The notes below the pieces were generated by a model. That model made no database searches, had not been told where the DNA came from, and saw only the letters and a program-made list of their open reading frames with translations. Shown piece by piece: positions 23,735 through 37,759 of a stretch of DNA of 64,000 nucleotides; position 1 is the stretch's first letter; every line of letters starts with the position of its first letter. The translations under genes were made by a program, and so were the position numbers. This DNA comes from Parasponia andersonii. Its lineage: Eukaryota > Streptophyta > Magnoliopsida > Rosales > Cannabaceae. Location: assembly GCA_002914805.1 (NCBI GenBank), contig JXTB01000242.1, positions 469,462 to 533,461 of the forward strand, written 5' to 3'.

Positions 23735-24170
23735 TATAGGCCATAATCTTGTTTTTTTTTTTTACCTATTTATAAGTATTTTTTTTAGTTGTTAGATCAT
23801 TTATCTAATAGCTACCATGATTTAAATAATTATAAAAAAATAATAAAAAAAATAAACACATATTTTTTCTTTCCACTTTTTATCATGAAAGACACGTGTG
23901 ACGAATTTTAACTAAACAAAAGAATACCTATAAATAGGAAAATATATGTATTGTTTTGCCCAATTAAAATTCATCATACATGTCTTTTATAGTAAAAATT
24001 AGAAAGAGAAAAATATTAAATCATTTATATTTATTTTTATTTTTTGTCTAATTACTCAAATTATCGTGGCCATTAAATTATGATTAAACAATAAAAAAAA
24101 TAACTATAAATAGGTAAAAAAAATATATATATCTATTGAACTAGGAACTATATATATATAGATGAAAAAA
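23735..24170. repeat. Inverted pair of MITE-like copies
   Basis: Two diverged copies of the TA-flanked family meet head to head near 23950. Left outer end: TTTACCTATTTATAAGTATTTTTTT; right outer end: AAATAGGTAAAAAAAATATATATATCTATTGAACTAGGAAC, then (TA)n. Both arms carry the TTAGATCAT/CTAATAGC block in opposite orientation, so the DNA could fold into a long imperfect hairpin. Confidence 0.5.
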
Positions 24171-27001
24171 AATACCAACTAAATAAGTGCCATTTTTATG
24201 AATATTGGTACAAGCATTGTATGTGCCAAATTGAGCCAAATATTGCAAAACGTAGGTATATTGTTCTTTATTTCTTAATTTTCACATACAAATAGTAAAT
24301 ACGTGAAACTTCATGCTAGTTTTATTATATATTATTCTCCTTATTCTTTCAATCACATAATCTCACCTCACATTTTTTTGAGCTAAATACGTTGGCATTG
24401 GTGATGATTATCACTAATTTTGAACTATATATTACATTTTCTCACATCAATCTTAGGCTTACACATTATCAATTTCATAGAGACTCTAATGTAAAATTTA
24501 TGTTTGGTTGAAAAATTATAAATAATAATTACCATTATTCATCTGCAATAGACATTATTGTCAAGTGCAAGAAGTCGAACACATGATGTTTGGTTACGAT
24601 CATGTCAAATTGAAATGATCTTATCCTAATTGAGGAATTAGTGAGTATGACACTAAGCATTTATCAAATATAGTAACTCTACATGTGTAGAGCGTAACTA
24701 TAGGGCTTTAGATCTATATATTTTGCTTTTTTTCGCTATCACATCCATCGGAAATTCGTAAGCTATAAACGTAGAACAAAAATATCAGTTATGGGTATTG
24801 TTATGGTGGGACATTCATGGTCTACTTTTAACTACTCATTTCGAAAAAGCAAAACCGAACATTGAAATCGAAATATATGGATGCTTTGTATTATCATATT
24901 ATTCAATGCCATTTTTCCATATATAAATATAATCCATTAATATTTGAATTATTCTTTCGAGTGGGAGTGTCACCAAACTAATAAATAACTTGATAAGGAA
25001 ATTTACAAGACATGAAGAGAACTCATCACAAGACAGGACATTATTGAATGAGAAATGCAGTTTAATTTAGTGAGTTATCTTGGTTTGTATCCAATTTCGC
25101 GTGGATTAATATATCAATTTATTTGTTTAGTCACGCCAAAAGTATCCATTTGAAGCCACAAAAACATTCACTTGAGCTTTCACAAACATGATAAATTTTC
25201 ATATATATTTTTGTATTCGAGATTTAATCACAATGAGGGGCAGCTAGCGTTTCTTCATTTTTGCAAACTCTTTCTAGTTATAATAAAGGCAACATCTGTG
25301 AGAAGATTATGATATGATTTTGATTGTTTAAGTAACGATTTGCTTATTAAGTACTCAATAAATTGGGGGACTTATCTTTTCTACTTTATGTACCAATGCT
25401 AAAATTTGACACATGGAAAGTCATATGATTCATTGCATGATTGTATCATGAAAAGTAACAATATGATGACAAATGTGTTCTGTTTTATTATATGGTTTGA
25501 ATTACGATGTTAATGGAAAAGATGCCATGATCTTCTTCGCCTATTTCCTCTTAGAAAGTTGGGGACTATTGGCATTATCATCTATAGTTTTGTGAATATA
25601 TATTTTTTTCATTTTTATTTAATATTTCTCACTTTTTATTCTGACAATATTAATATAGTACGATTATATATCAAATTTATTATAGAATAAACAAATGAAT
25701 TAATTACATTTTTATATGTTGTTTTGTTTTTTTACCATTTGTTTAGTTTATATTTTTTTTATTTTGATTATTATTAACGTTAATTTTTATATTTAAAATT
25801 TATAATAAATTTATATCATCTTTATGTCAAACTCGAATTTTGACCAATGAGTAGTCTATCAAGACATTTTTTTTAGACTTCAAGGATATATATATATAAT
25901 TAAAATTTAAAGCTAATTAAAATTAATAGCTAAAATAATAAATATTTAAAAATAATTTTAAAAAAGCAAAAATATATAAATATTAGATATTACTATAAAT
26001 ATATTTGTCAATTTTAGATAAATTTTAAATTTAAATTTCTTTCAAATGTACATTTATGCCGTTAAAAAGTATTTTAGTAAATATATCGATCAAAATTAGT
26101 ATTTAATCAAAGTATATAAATGTAAGAATCTGTAAACAAATTAAACCGGAGGACAAAAAATGCTGTGAGCGTGAAAATCAGATGGGGCCTGACAAATAAC
26201 TCGAAAAGTAGGCAATCAATTCCATATTCGATTTACTGTATTATTATTATTATCTATAGGCAGTGTATATATGAACCATCTAGTAATATCCACAAGTCTG
26301 TCTCTCAATCTCAGCCTCGCTGTCAATATCATACTCACCACCTGGGCTTTGCCTTTGGTGAAAGATAGTGACAGAATGGGAGCCCAATTTATTCATGCAA
26401 ATCTAATCAGCCACATGGGGCCTTTTGCTTCTTACAAATATCCAGTTTTCATGATTTGTCCACCTAATGGACTAGTCTCCTAGTCCGAGTCTCGTTCACT
26501 ATAGTTAATTTTATTATATGATATTATGTGGGATATAATTGCAAACTCATCTCACTAATTTTAAGATTTTTTTGTTCTTCCACTCAATTTTCTTCCTTTT
26601 TTTTTGTTTTTATTAAGGAGAAAGTGTGTTAAAATTTGTTTCCCTTTATCAAAAAGTACGAAATGACTAATGTCTTAAATGTATGTGTAGAAGTACAACT
26701 TCTTTAATTATCTGAATGCCGTTTGCTGCTTTATTTCTCTTTTTCATTTTGGGTATTAGCTTACTTTATACAATAACAAAAACACCAGCATCTGCTATGA
26801 GTTTGTATTGGTCTAGAACGTCGGCAACATTTTTGGTTCGGAGGAAGGAAAAAAGCAGAAAGAAAAATTGCGTCACTAAAAGATGGTTGTGAATTGTGAT
26901 TGTGAAGTTGCCTTTTCGCATATCCATTTGGACGACCAAGTACACGTAACCATTGGACAAAACTTGTCATTGCCAGCTAGGTATTCGGTCTATTATTTTT
27001 G

Positions 27002-27522
27002 GAGTTAATTGCACTATCCAATTTATAGTAATTTGACCCTCAGAATTCTAATTATGATAATAAAGTCTTTAAACTTTTCGATTTAGAATAATTTGGTCCC
27101 TAAATTGTTTAATTTACTGCAATTAAATTTTTTTTATCAAAATCACACATAAGGAGCATCTAGTATTGTCCAAATGCATTTGAAGGATAATTTAAAAATT
27201 TTAAGCATAAATATGAACAATTACTGGAAAAATTTTCTTTAAATTTATAACTCCAAGAATCCTAAAAAATGCAAATAATACATCTTTTTTTCTTTTCAAA
27301 TCTTTTTGTTCAATTTATTTTTTTTCCCTTAAATACACTTTTAGATGCTATTATATACTCTTCACATTTGTTTTTGTCAAATATTTAACAGCAAATTACA
27401 ATTTAGATAATTTACAAACGAAATTATATCCAATCAAAAAGTTCAGAAGAATTGCCACATGTGAAACTTTGAGGGCCAAATTATCACAAATCAGATAGTT
27501 CATGGACCATCTGTGCCTTAAA
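27002..27522. repeat. Fold-back (MITE-like) element, about 520 bp
   Basis: The left end (GAGTTAATTGCACTATCCAATTTATAGTAATTTGACCCTC) and the right end (GAGGGCCAAATTATCACAAATCAGATAGTTCATGGACC) are imperfect inverted repeats of about 40 bp. A second inner inverted block (TTTAAACTTTTCG... against ...CAAAAAGTTCAG) extends the symmetry. Non-coding; probably a Mutator-like non-autonomous element, but the superfamily is not certain. Confidence 0.5.
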
Positions 27523-29264
27523 ACCTTACTTTTATCCGAACAAATTGTCACACACTACAAATTTCATAAACCATCACAATATTTATGATTATCATGGAGC
27601 TTTTTCGTTTTTTTTTTTTTTAAAGATTCGGAGAGTGAGAATTTGAACATCCTTCACATTGTAAAATAATGTAGTTATTATTAGACTATGTTTGCGACCA
27701 CTTTATACAATTACTTTAGAATCTAACTGGTGTATGATTTGATAAAAACCGCATTTTTTTAACTAGTATATCAGCAAAATATTCCTAAAAATGCATAACA
27801 AGTCAATATGACCATTTCTAGCTATTCTGGTCATGTTTGACATGCCGTATTGTGTATTATATTATTCTATTCCAATTCTATGTTTGATTTTACATGTATT
27901 AAAAATTGATTTTGAAAAAAATACTACTTTTGAAAGTTATTTAGAAAAAATACCATTTTTGAAGAACATACCACTTCTAAATACCACTTTTCAAACGTTT
28001 CCTTTCAAAAATACCATTTTCTATTTTCAATTTTTAAAAATATTTAGAAAATATCACTTTTAGAAAGAATAAAATAATGTGAGCGAAAATAAGGGGAAAA
28101 AAAGCTACGAGAAAGAAAATAAAGAAATAAAAAGTGATGAAAAAAAAATTAAAAACAAAGAAAATATTGAGTCAATGTTATAATAATATAGTATAGACTT
28201 TTGTTCTTTTTTCTGAATTAGATAATACTCATCGTATTTTTTTTATGTTGCATTAAATAATACAATACTTAACACAATCAAAAATAATATTATATTAATT
28301 AATTTAATTAAGAGAATACAAATACAATGTATCAATAACCTTAATAATCCATTTTTTAATCACGTCAGACAATACTTGCCAATGCCATTCAATGATTTTG
28401 TGGGCTAAAAGTCGAGATTGTACCATGTATTTATTAATTATACGTGCTAGCAGATTTTTCAACAATAATTTGTTACATTATTTTTATTAGAATGTCAGAA
28501 CTTTTGGAGAAATTCACATGTCGAACTTTGAGAGAAATACTTGAAAGAGAAAAAATGTTGCTTAAAATCCTATATTAATTAGACCAAATAATACAAGAAT
28601 TAAACACAACGAAAGAAGGAAAGCACCAAAAATGGGGATGATCACAACAAAATCTTTCAACCAAACAAAAATTAATATGTAATCTTCCGCCTTCCTGTAT
28701 TATAGTCTATAGGTCCTTACTCAAATATATGACTAGTTATATAAACAATGATGGTAAAGCCAAAAGGATATCAAAAGTGTTCTAAAGTCTCTTCTAAACA
28801 GAACTCACAACTTGAAATTCCATAACCCCACATCAGATTATAGAACTACGCCCTTACTCAGGTAGCAGACAATTTACATGGATCTAATCAGATGGGTTGG
28901 ACAGATTCAAAGTCTTACTAAAGTAGAATGAATCGGTATTCATCATAGTGGCTGGGCAAGGTGAAAAAAATACTGAAAAAAAAAAAAGAAAAAAGAAAAA
29001 AAGAAGAAAAGGACAGAATAAAAGTGTAGCTATTTTATTCACTTTAAGGAATAGGGGGGGAAAGAGTGACCATAGAAAGTAGAACGCTTTCCACCTGGTC
29101 CACAATACTACACGCTCTGAAGAAAACATCAACTAAACACAAAAAAGGTGCTTGCACACAAGGATGAGGTGGAGACAGAACGAGAACTCATTCAAAATCA
29201 AAACCAAGCTACTCATTTCTTGAAGTGCAGCTAAATCTGAAAAATAGAATTCATTTCTCTCTTG
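27523..29264. other. AT-rich spacer and probable 3' flank of SMO2
   Basis: No gene is recognised. A run of short repeated phrases (ATACCACTTTT, ATACCATTTT) lies at about 27920-28060. The 3' UTR of the minus-strand SMO2 gene must lie just left of 29265; its end could not be fixed. Confidence 0.45.
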
Positions 29265-32200
29265 CTACTTCTCCTTGCTCTCTTCGTCAACTCCAGATTT
29301 TTTCAGCTCTTTCAACTTTCTGTAACCCTTGTCTGTTCCAAATATCCTGGAGAGTTCATTGACAAATTTTAAGTGTCAGAATGAGCATTGTTTTAAGACA
29401 CTTCTTTTTGAGTAAAATAAAACAGGATGAATTATAAAAGGGAAAGATAAAAGGAGAAATGAGTCGAATGTTCGTTGATTGTTCAGAAACCATATCAAGA
29501 TTAACATTCTACTACACCAAATTAAAGGTACCTCCATACAGTCGTGTTTTTTTTTTTTTTTTTCTATGCTCTACTTTCATATTGAAAGTCTAACAAACAG
29601 TGGAAGTTAGCAAGGGATATATTAGCTAGAGCAAAGAACCGGGATGAATTATAAGAGGGAAATATACAAGAAGAAATGAATCGAATGTTTGTTAATTGTT
29701 CAGACACCATATCAAGATTAACATTCTACAACACCCAATTAAAGGTATCTCCTTACAATTGTTTTTTTTTTGTGCTCTACGTTCTTATTGAAAGTTTAAA
29801 AAACAGTGGAAGTTAGCAAGGGATATATTAGCTAGAGCATTTGACAAGAGAAAGCATCCAACATAAGTACTGCACATTAGTTCAACATTTTAAACGTTCA
29901 AGAATCAGCATGTCAAGAGTTTATTATTTAATTCCTTATCCACAACTCCTAGATATTAGCCAAAGGTAATGTAATCCCCAGAACGTATTAACTGATAAGC
30001 TCCTGACCAAAGGAAAAGTAATATAAAACAAAGCTTTTCCGAACAGAATATTACTGATTAAGGGCTTATAAAGACTTGAACAATAACAAGGATTGCTATG
30101 GAAAGTAGTAATAATATTAATAATAATAACTACAAGAAGGTTTATTGTACAGAGAGGGAATTCCAACCCTCATCTGGAAACCAAGTTTTTAAAACAAAGC
30201 AGTAGGGACAGAAACAAAATTCAGCTACACTATCAATAACAGGCAAACCGGCATAATGCATCTTAATTAAGAAAATGCATGAAGACAGAACTAACATATT
30301 TGACAAGGATATTGTAATGAGAGGGTAATTAAGTGGAGAAACTAGTAATAATGAACCTCAGACCAGCACGTCATGTTACATATGAAGTTCAGGGTATTGA
30401 TGATAAAAGTAGAATAGCAATCATCTTACCAGTCCATGTAAGTAAAGGTTGATGAGTAGTTGCCTGACTTAGTATAAAGTAAACGGTGATGATAGTCATG
30501 GAAATCAGCACTGCAGAATGATGAAACAGATCTCAGCACCAAGTAATTGATAAGTGTATGCCAACTAAATTCACAGTTCTAAGTGAACCCATATGCACAC
30601 TAACCCGCCATACAAAGGAAGGAAGTTTGAGAGGCTCCAAGGGAAATGGTAACCACAATGTGCCTCAACTGTCTCCAACACTCTAAGTACCATCCACAAC
30701 CAGAGCGTTATTAGATGGGGACCAGTGATGGCAGGACCAACAATGGTCGCAAAGCCAAGAAACAATATCTCCGCAGGGTGTGCATATTCAGACGTCAGTC
30801 CAAAAGGTGTAGCATATCTGTATGTATTTGATACAAGAATAAGAGCACCCAATGTCTACATCACTCGTAACATTATCCTAATATGAAAGTAAGAGACAAA
30901 ATAAAGCAACTCTCACTTACTCATGATGGACACTGTGCACATGTTTGTATAACCATTTTGTATGGAGAACCCTATGTCCCCAGTAAAATACAAAGTCCTC
31001 TAGGATGAAGTAGAAAATTATCTGGGTCAAAATTACTCTCCTGCAAAAAACAAAAGCAGAATATTGCTAGATGTGGTATGGAAGAGAAGTACATCGTGTA
31101 ATTTAGTGGAAAATAGGATAAGTTAAATATATCTTGAACATTAAGAGTATCCAAAACCATAATATCTGAAAAAAGATGCTTTAGCATATAAAGAACCTGA
31201 AAATACCAGGACGGCAGAGGAAGACTACTTCTCATTCCCATGTATGTGAAGACAGGATATGAGAAAATCATAACTGGTAGATTGACACCAAAATGATACA
31301 AAATCAGGCGGGTTATACATTTCTCCTGAGCTGCAGGGCTGTTATTTTTCGTCTGCATAAAGTTAGAAACAAGTTAGACAGTAAAATACCGAAACCCATT
31401 AAAATAAAATAAAATAAATTATTAAAAAAAAAAAGAAGCAAAACAGTGAAGTTCTGATAACTGACAGAACAAACAACTTTTTTATGAACCATATGTATAT
31501 CATAGAAAGAAAGCAAAAAATTATACGTGTCTGTATAAAGTAAGGGGCTATATAGAAGTTGCTCTACTTTAAAACACATGTGCGCAAGCAAAAATATTCA
31601 CTGAGGAGTATGCACAAGAGGTCTCTTGTATCTTTCTTCCAGCCATAATTGATTCAAGAAAAGTCAAAACAGTATTGGTACAACTTGAAAAGTGAAGAAA
31701 ATTGTTATACTGCTGCCAAAAGTAACACCCAAGTCAACAGATTAAACCTGAATCTTGTACTTGCTAAGCCACCCTGCTCTCTCGAGATATATGAAGGGAA
31801 GTCCAGATAAGAAGAAAATACTCTCATGGAGGAAGAAGCTTCCAAGACATGCCAGTTGAAAGTCACTGAAATGGGTGATGAGATACTGCACCAAAAGAAG
31901 AGAAAAATTCAGAAAGATGACTAAGCAAGTAGTTTAAAGAGCATCAAAACCACAAAGATCAAATAAGAAAATCATTTCAAACGTCAAACCAAGTACCAGA
32001 TTCATACGATAGCTGAATCATATGTACAAGATATACATATCATCTCAGTAAGAGTAAATAATCAGGAGAAAATAGTTCAGAGACAAAAGAAAAGAAAAAT
32101 CAGGAGCAAAATAGCAGTTCTTGAGCCAAATGGTATATAAATGCCCAAGTAAAAAGCTGCATGTTCCTAGGTCACATATCAAAGTCATGGGATCAAGGCC

Positions 32201-33315
32201 TAACAAACTATATAGCAAAAAATTGTAACATATGCAAAAAGCTGTTACAACCATCATGACGTGGAAAACAATTTGATAAACGATCCTAGCCCTTTTCTTT
32301 GAGAACTATAATTTCCATTCTAGCTTTTTCAGCATAAGGAATAATTTCTCACTTCATAAACTTATTTTATATTTCTACAAATTTTCAACCCAAAAAAAAA
32401 AAAAAAACCTCTACACCAAACAATGGAATATACTAATCAGATGCTCCAACACCATCGAAATCAGCCATCAAACACAAGTATATCTATTCCACACTAAAAT
32501 TTGAACTCTTAGTCTATCCAGAGGATCCCACTTCCCCATCTCCAACGCAATTTTGGTTCATAATTTCTACTTACAGCGATCGGTGAGTTGAAAAAAAAAA
32601 AAAAAAGGAATTCATAGCTAAAACACATCACCAAATATATTTTGGACCCATTACATAATGAACCACATCCTCCACTCAACCAACAGGAATATGTGCTTAA
32701 TGTGGGGTACTCCAAATCATGGAAATAATCATTCTACGTTCTCCACCCAAGTATATTTATCAAGAAATAGAAAGAAAGATAATGAAAATGATTTCCCCCG
32801 AGTTCCAAATACCCTTTAGACACTTTTTCTTAATCAACTCAGTTACTAATTGACTTGAGAAGGAAAAAAAAATGCACATATTATCTCAAATCTTGCTTCT
32901 GACTGAAGAAACAAAACTCACTAACACAAGAAAAGAACATCCGAAACTCCACCTGACACCAAATTGGAACACCTAAAAATGCCCTAATGTCTCTATCAAT
33001 CAACACATCACTTAAAAAAAAATAATCAATTATAAAAAACCAAAACCAAAAACCCAATTAGCCCATTAGCTGAAAGCGATAATCGGAATAAGTAGACAAG
33101 CTAACACGTGAAAAAATGTTGTTCACAGATAAATAAACCGAAAATCCAAACACAACCCATAAAACAATTCACACATATTCTCTGCATTAATGCACACGTG
33201 CAAAAAAGGGTACCAAAATAAACGAGTTCAGAATCAAGCAATGCCCAATAAACAGATCAAGTCCATGGAAGAAAGAAACGAAGATTTGACGACCAAGTAA
33301 GAAAACGGAAATGGG

Positions 33316-33347
<32 letters not shown>

Positions 33348-33391
33348 AGAAAAAGAAGTACCTGCCACCCAGATTCGATGATCGAAGCCAT
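29265..33391 (-). CDS. SMO2: C-4 sterol methyl oxidase, SMO2 type
   Basis: An ER membrane, non-haem di-iron oxidase that removes the C-4 methyl group from 4-alpha-methyl sterol intermediates in phytosterol synthesis, working with a C-4 decarboxylase and a ketoreductase. Exons (minus strand): 33391-33362, 31885-31748, 31352-31207, 31040-30921, 30817-30605, 30510-30430, 29346-29265. All have GT-AG borders and consistent phase, total 269 aa, the family's normal length. It starts MASIIESGWQ. The three iron-binding histidine boxes are present: HRVLH (127-131), HSVHH (140-144) and HDYHH (220-224), with HCGYH at 198-202. The FGLTSEYAHPAEILFLGF stretch is typical of SMO2 rather than SMO1. Intron 1 is 1476 bp, and intron 6 holds a tandem duplication. 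No damage is seen and the gene looks functional. Confidence 0.95.
29425..29842. repeat. Tandem duplication (217 bp period) in SMO2 intron 6
   Basis: Two imperfect copies, about 29425-29632 and 29642-29842. Each holds GGATGAATTATAA, GTTCAGA(A/C)ACCATATCAAGATTAAC, a T-run and GTGGAAGTTAGCAAGGGATATATTAGCTAGAGCA. The copies differ by scattered changes and T-run length. Entirely intronic. Confidence 0.85.
33319..33348. repeat. (GA)n microsatellite just inside SMO2 intron 1
   Basis: About 14 AG units. On the gene strand it is a CT-run starting about 14 bases after the exon 1 splice donor (CAG|GTACTT). Its variable length could matter for splicing or leader-intron enhancement, but this is inference. 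Confidence 0.9.
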
Positions 33392-33553
33392 GAGAGGCGT
33401 TTGAGGATGGAAGAAACTGATCTGGGTAGAAGAAGAAGAAGAATACAAATCAATGTGGTACACTCTAGAGGGAGGGCAAGAGAGCAGAGTGAAGCTGCAT
33501 ATGACTGAAAGCACGAAGGGCCCCACGGCCAAGACAGACTGTCTAGGGGAATT

Positions 33554-33570
33554 TGGGCTTTTCTTGGGCT
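33554..33570. promoter_or_regulatory. Paired TGGGCT (site II) motifs upstream of SMO2
   Basis: TGGGCT occurs at 33554-33559 and 33565-33570, about 165-180 bp upstream of the SMO2 start codon. TGGGC(C/T) pairs are TCP-bound site II elements common in promoters of plant housekeeping genes. Binding is inferred. Confidence 0.45.
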
Positions 33571-33599
33571 TTTATATTATTCCCGTAATATTACGATGG

Positions 33600-34873
33600 G
33601 ACACAACAATTGAACGGTGACCATGTTATATAATATAATAATATCTATATGCATATACGCACATCCGGTATAACGTAATGTTTTGTTTGTTTCCTCTTTT
33701 TTCCTTTTTCTTTTCAATAAAAAGAATTGAATGGGTGCCCAATTTGCCAATAAATCCACCTCTTTGACCATCATTATTATGGGAGGAACTTTAGGAACTG
33801 GAATCACATCCTCTATTGAGTTGGTATTCTTACTAAGATAAGATTCATAGTTGTCATGTGTCAGATATCATGGTCAGGACTATTACTAATAAGTATTAAG
33901 AGCACAACTTGTTTGGAATCTATCTTAGCTTTTTAACCAAAATGATTTATAAATGAAGGAACCAAAAATGTTAGAAAGGATAATTATGATGCTTGGCACT
34001 GGTCATGGAGGTGGCTACCATCTTTAAATTTGTATTAATGTCCTACATATTTATAGTTGTGGTAATACTGCATGTGTCCTTAGTATTGCTCAAGAAAAAA
34101 TTGTTAAATGGTTTATTATTATTATTAGAAATTTCTATAAAAATAAAGTAAATAGACCAGAAATTTCTTTGTGAAGTGAGGCAAATGGCCCCCTACCATT
34201 TTTATTTTTTTTTAACCAATCCCTATCACTATGACATCAATGGCTGCTAGGATTGAATCTCTAAATTCAATTCAATGGCTACAAGCAAGGCACGTCCTTA
34301 TAGAGAGAGTGTCCATTTCCCTACTTTCTTGTTAACGTGCAAGAACTTTAAATAGGTGGCTTGAAAAGCAAATTCAAAATTGTTTACTTGAGAAAATTAA
34401 AAGTTATTATGTGATGGATTGAAAAAGAAAAATTCATTGTTTATCAATATGAGATTTGTCAAAGCACATGTTTGATTCTTATATAATTCTGATGTTTTTT
34501 TACACATTGCTTTATTGTTATATACTTATGATATTATCACGTCTTCGTAACTTATTGTCTAATTGGACAATAAGTCAGCCAAAAAAAAAAAAGCACCCAA
34601 AAAATAGGATTAAATAGGGGATAAAATTAAAAGTAAAGAAAAAGCATGTAATCATGTCCCAGACTCAAATATCTCTCTTTATTGGGGGGCCACAGATTTG
34701 AGAGTGGCTCTAGTGCCATATGTACGCCTCAATTTATAATCCAGACCAGGCTAACACATGGTGTATACTTTGCTTCTTTTTTATTTATTTATTTTTTTTA
34801 CCAGCGTATACTTTGCTTCTATTGTAGCTAACAATAAAAATATTAATATTAACAACATTGTCGACATTCCACG

Positions 34874-34878
<5 letters not shown>
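33600..34878. other. Spacer, no gene recognised
   Basis: AT-rich DNA between the SMO2 promoter and the long (TA)n tract. No recognisable coding content. Confidence 0.5.

Positions 34879-34934
<56 letters not shown>
34879..34934. repeat. (TA)n microsatellite
   Basis: About 28 uninterrupted AT units. Flanking DNA (34.8-35.7 kb) carries ATCGATATT- and AAATATCTA-rich stretches resembling the fold-back element at 47.7 kb. Confidence 0.95.
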
Positions 34935-34938
<4 letters not shown>

Positions 34939-35898
34939 TTGAAAGATTTTTTTCTTAAAATGTTTGCGAAATATTTATAATGTTCACAAATATCATAATG
35001 TCCGTAAATATCTATGATGTCTAAAATATTTATAGAAATATCCACATAATATAAAAAATGGTTGGAATTTTTTTTTACAAAAAATTTAATTTATGGCCCA
35101 ATTTTCTCTTTTGCTAAAAAATAAAAAATAATTATATTATTTAATTTAAGTTTATTAAAGAATTAAAATCCAAATTACGGGTTGATAATAGGAAAGAAAT
35201 CAAAAAACACACATATAATTTATTAACAACTACAGAAAAATTATTCGTAGTATCTTTGTAAATGTAAAAACTCTTTTACTCCTCATCATATTGGTAATGC
35301 TTAAAAGTTTGATATCTTTGTCATTTAATTAGAACGTTGCAATTTATATTATTTTATGTGCTCTTAATGGAGAGTATTTAGAATATTATAAAATTATAAC
35401 TAATGTATAATAATGTTAATTCTCTAGTATAATTGTAATGATGTCATTTTATATATAATAATATAAGGAAAAAAATTTATCATACTCAAGCAAATATATG
35501 TTATTTTTATTATTAATCTAGTTTAAATAAATTAATATTATTTATTTTAGTATTCTATAAAGTTTTATCAGAAAAATTAAAATAGTTTTTAAAGTATCAA
35601 TTTTTTTTCTAGAATATATGTAGATATTATCCGTAAATCAAAACATCGATAACTCCGTGAATATCGATATTTTTATCCTTAATTTAGGCTTTTATAAGAT
35701 AAACTACTCATCTATCATGTGTGCTTCTGAATTTTAGATCATATCATAATTATAAATGAAATCAACAAAATCTTTTACATATTTTATGTTTTCAAAAACA
35801 TATATTCCACATAAGATATTTATTTCCTACCAAAAATTTCCTTCAAGTGATTCATTGTGTCTTTGATTAATGATTTTCACAGATTCATTCGTTTTTCA

Positions 35899-36105
35899 TT
35901 TAAGAATGAATCAAAAGTGCGAATAATGTTTGTTGTGCCTTTGTTCGTTTCCTACCTTTTACTCCTTCAATTTGAGATTACTCATGTGAGAAGCCAAGGA
36001 TTAAGAATGAATCGAAGTGTAAATGTCTATTTGTTCTATGGTTTTCTATTTTTCTCTTAGATATCGTTTGAGATTAGTCATGTGAGAAGCCGAAGGGTTA
36101 AGGTG
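35899..36105 (+). repeat. Imperfect tandem duplication, about 101 bp period
   Basis: AAGAATGAATC(A/G)AA(A)GTG and later TTTGAGATTA(C/G)TCATGTGAGAAGCC occur twice in the same order about 101 bp apart. No coding content recognised. Confidence 0.65.
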
Positions 36106-37309
36106 GTGGAAGTGTTGCTCACATTTATTGAAGGCTACACTTTGACAACTCCAAGAATATTAGAGAGGGGGACAGCCGACCTAATGGCATAAATTGGTCA
36201 AGTACATTCAGAGGCGCATCGCAGAGTTATGTTTTGGACCCTCACTACCAAGCTAAGTCAATAGACCGTTTGAAGATGCCAATATTTATATGAAACACAA
36301 GAATATTCAAACAAACAAAATTGGTAAACACAAATGGTAACAGTGTTACGTAGCATGTTTTGAAAAAAAAATCGATATTTTTTACCCTTTTTAAATTGAA
36401 AATCAACACATGATCACCGAAGTCATTACTAGATTCACTTCACCTAGTACGTACCATGCAATTGCTGGAACAGGCGACTGATAGTATTTGGTAAGTGGTG
36501 ATTTTTCAACTTTTGGAAAGTGTACCACCCACAATAATTTTGGCATTATTAAAATCCACTAATGGAATCATTTGTATATGTTTACTACATAGGAAAAAGG
36601 GCGAAAGATACTCAAGTTTCTTGTCTTAATTTTGGTATTTTATTTTACTTGTGGTAATTAAATAAAGTGTGATTCAATTTTTGTTTGAGTTTTGGGTCGC
36701 GAATGAACTTATTCTCATAGAACATAGAACATGGAACACGTTATGAGGCAATTTATGGTCGGGATACCACATATTATTAGAGTCCATAGTCCACCTTAGA
36801 GTTGGCAAAATGAGCGGCCTAGCCTGGAAAATTAAAATGGGAGGCAGGCCCATAGGCTCATTGGGCTCTTAGGCAGGGTGGTGCAGACCAAGTTTAGCCC
36901 TATAAGATTCTAGTTTTCAAAAGGCCATTCTAGTACTTCTACCTTTAAAAAAAAAAAAGAAAAAAAAAAAGAAAAGAGATTACGTACACTCTCAGCTCAC
37001 TTATTCTCTCTCTTCCTCCCGATTTATCATCTTTTCTCTTATTCTTCTTCGATAATACGACGCTGCCAACGACAACCACCACGCGAGTAACTCTGGCCAC
37101 CATCGGCACCCACCACCAGTCCCAGATGAACCGAGCCATTGCCATGAGTTATTCCCCAGAGTTTCTCGGCTGTCAAACTACCACCTTGCCAGAAAAAAGT
37201 GAAAACGCCCCTAGAGAAAACACGATCTCGGCACTGATTTTTGCAACGTCGAGCCACAATCTTGGGCTTCCAAGATTTATCTCGTATCTTCGTATATATG
37301 GTTGTCTAA
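36106..37309. other. Spacer, no gene recognised
   Basis: Contains a GGCCTAGCC/GGGCTC-rich patch at about 36800-36895 and a CT/AC-rich patch at about 36990-37120 that looks like transcribed-leader DNA, but with no coding region that could be supported. Confidence 0.4.
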
Positions 37310-37759
37310 TCCAGGTATTTTTTTTCTTTACCTATAGGTAGGTATTTTTTTTTTCCGTTGGATCACCATTAAATGGTGATTCAATAGCTATAATAAAGTG
37401 CATGAAAAGACGTGCATCATTAAATCTCTTTCTTTCTCTTACTTTTTACAATAAAAAAATGTGCATGCTAAATTTTTATTGGCCAAATTAATACCTATGC
37501 ATAGGTAAAAAAAAAAAAAAAACCTACTGGATTGGTACCCTATATATATACATATATATATATGCATAGGTATTAATTTGGCCAATGAAAATTTAGCATG
37601 CACATTTTTTTATTGTAAAATGTAAGAGAGAAAGAGCATTAATGATGCATGTCTTTTCATGCACTTCATTATAGCCATTGGATCACCATTATAGTGATCC
37701 AACGGCTAAAAAAAAATACCTACCCATAGATAAAAAAAAAATACCTATTGGATTGGCAA

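Larger units (their letters stand above)
22691..27001. other. AT-rich spacer, no gene recognised
   Basis: Long AT-rich region with poly(A/T) runs and the MITE-like copies at 23.47-24.17 kb, listed separately. Open frames here (for example 26165-26483) are short with no recognisable protein content. Confidence 0.5.

Noticed and set aside
26165-26483. Overlapping plus-strand open frames of 67-70 codons
   Set aside because: No family resemblance, no splice partners, and composition typical of chance frames.
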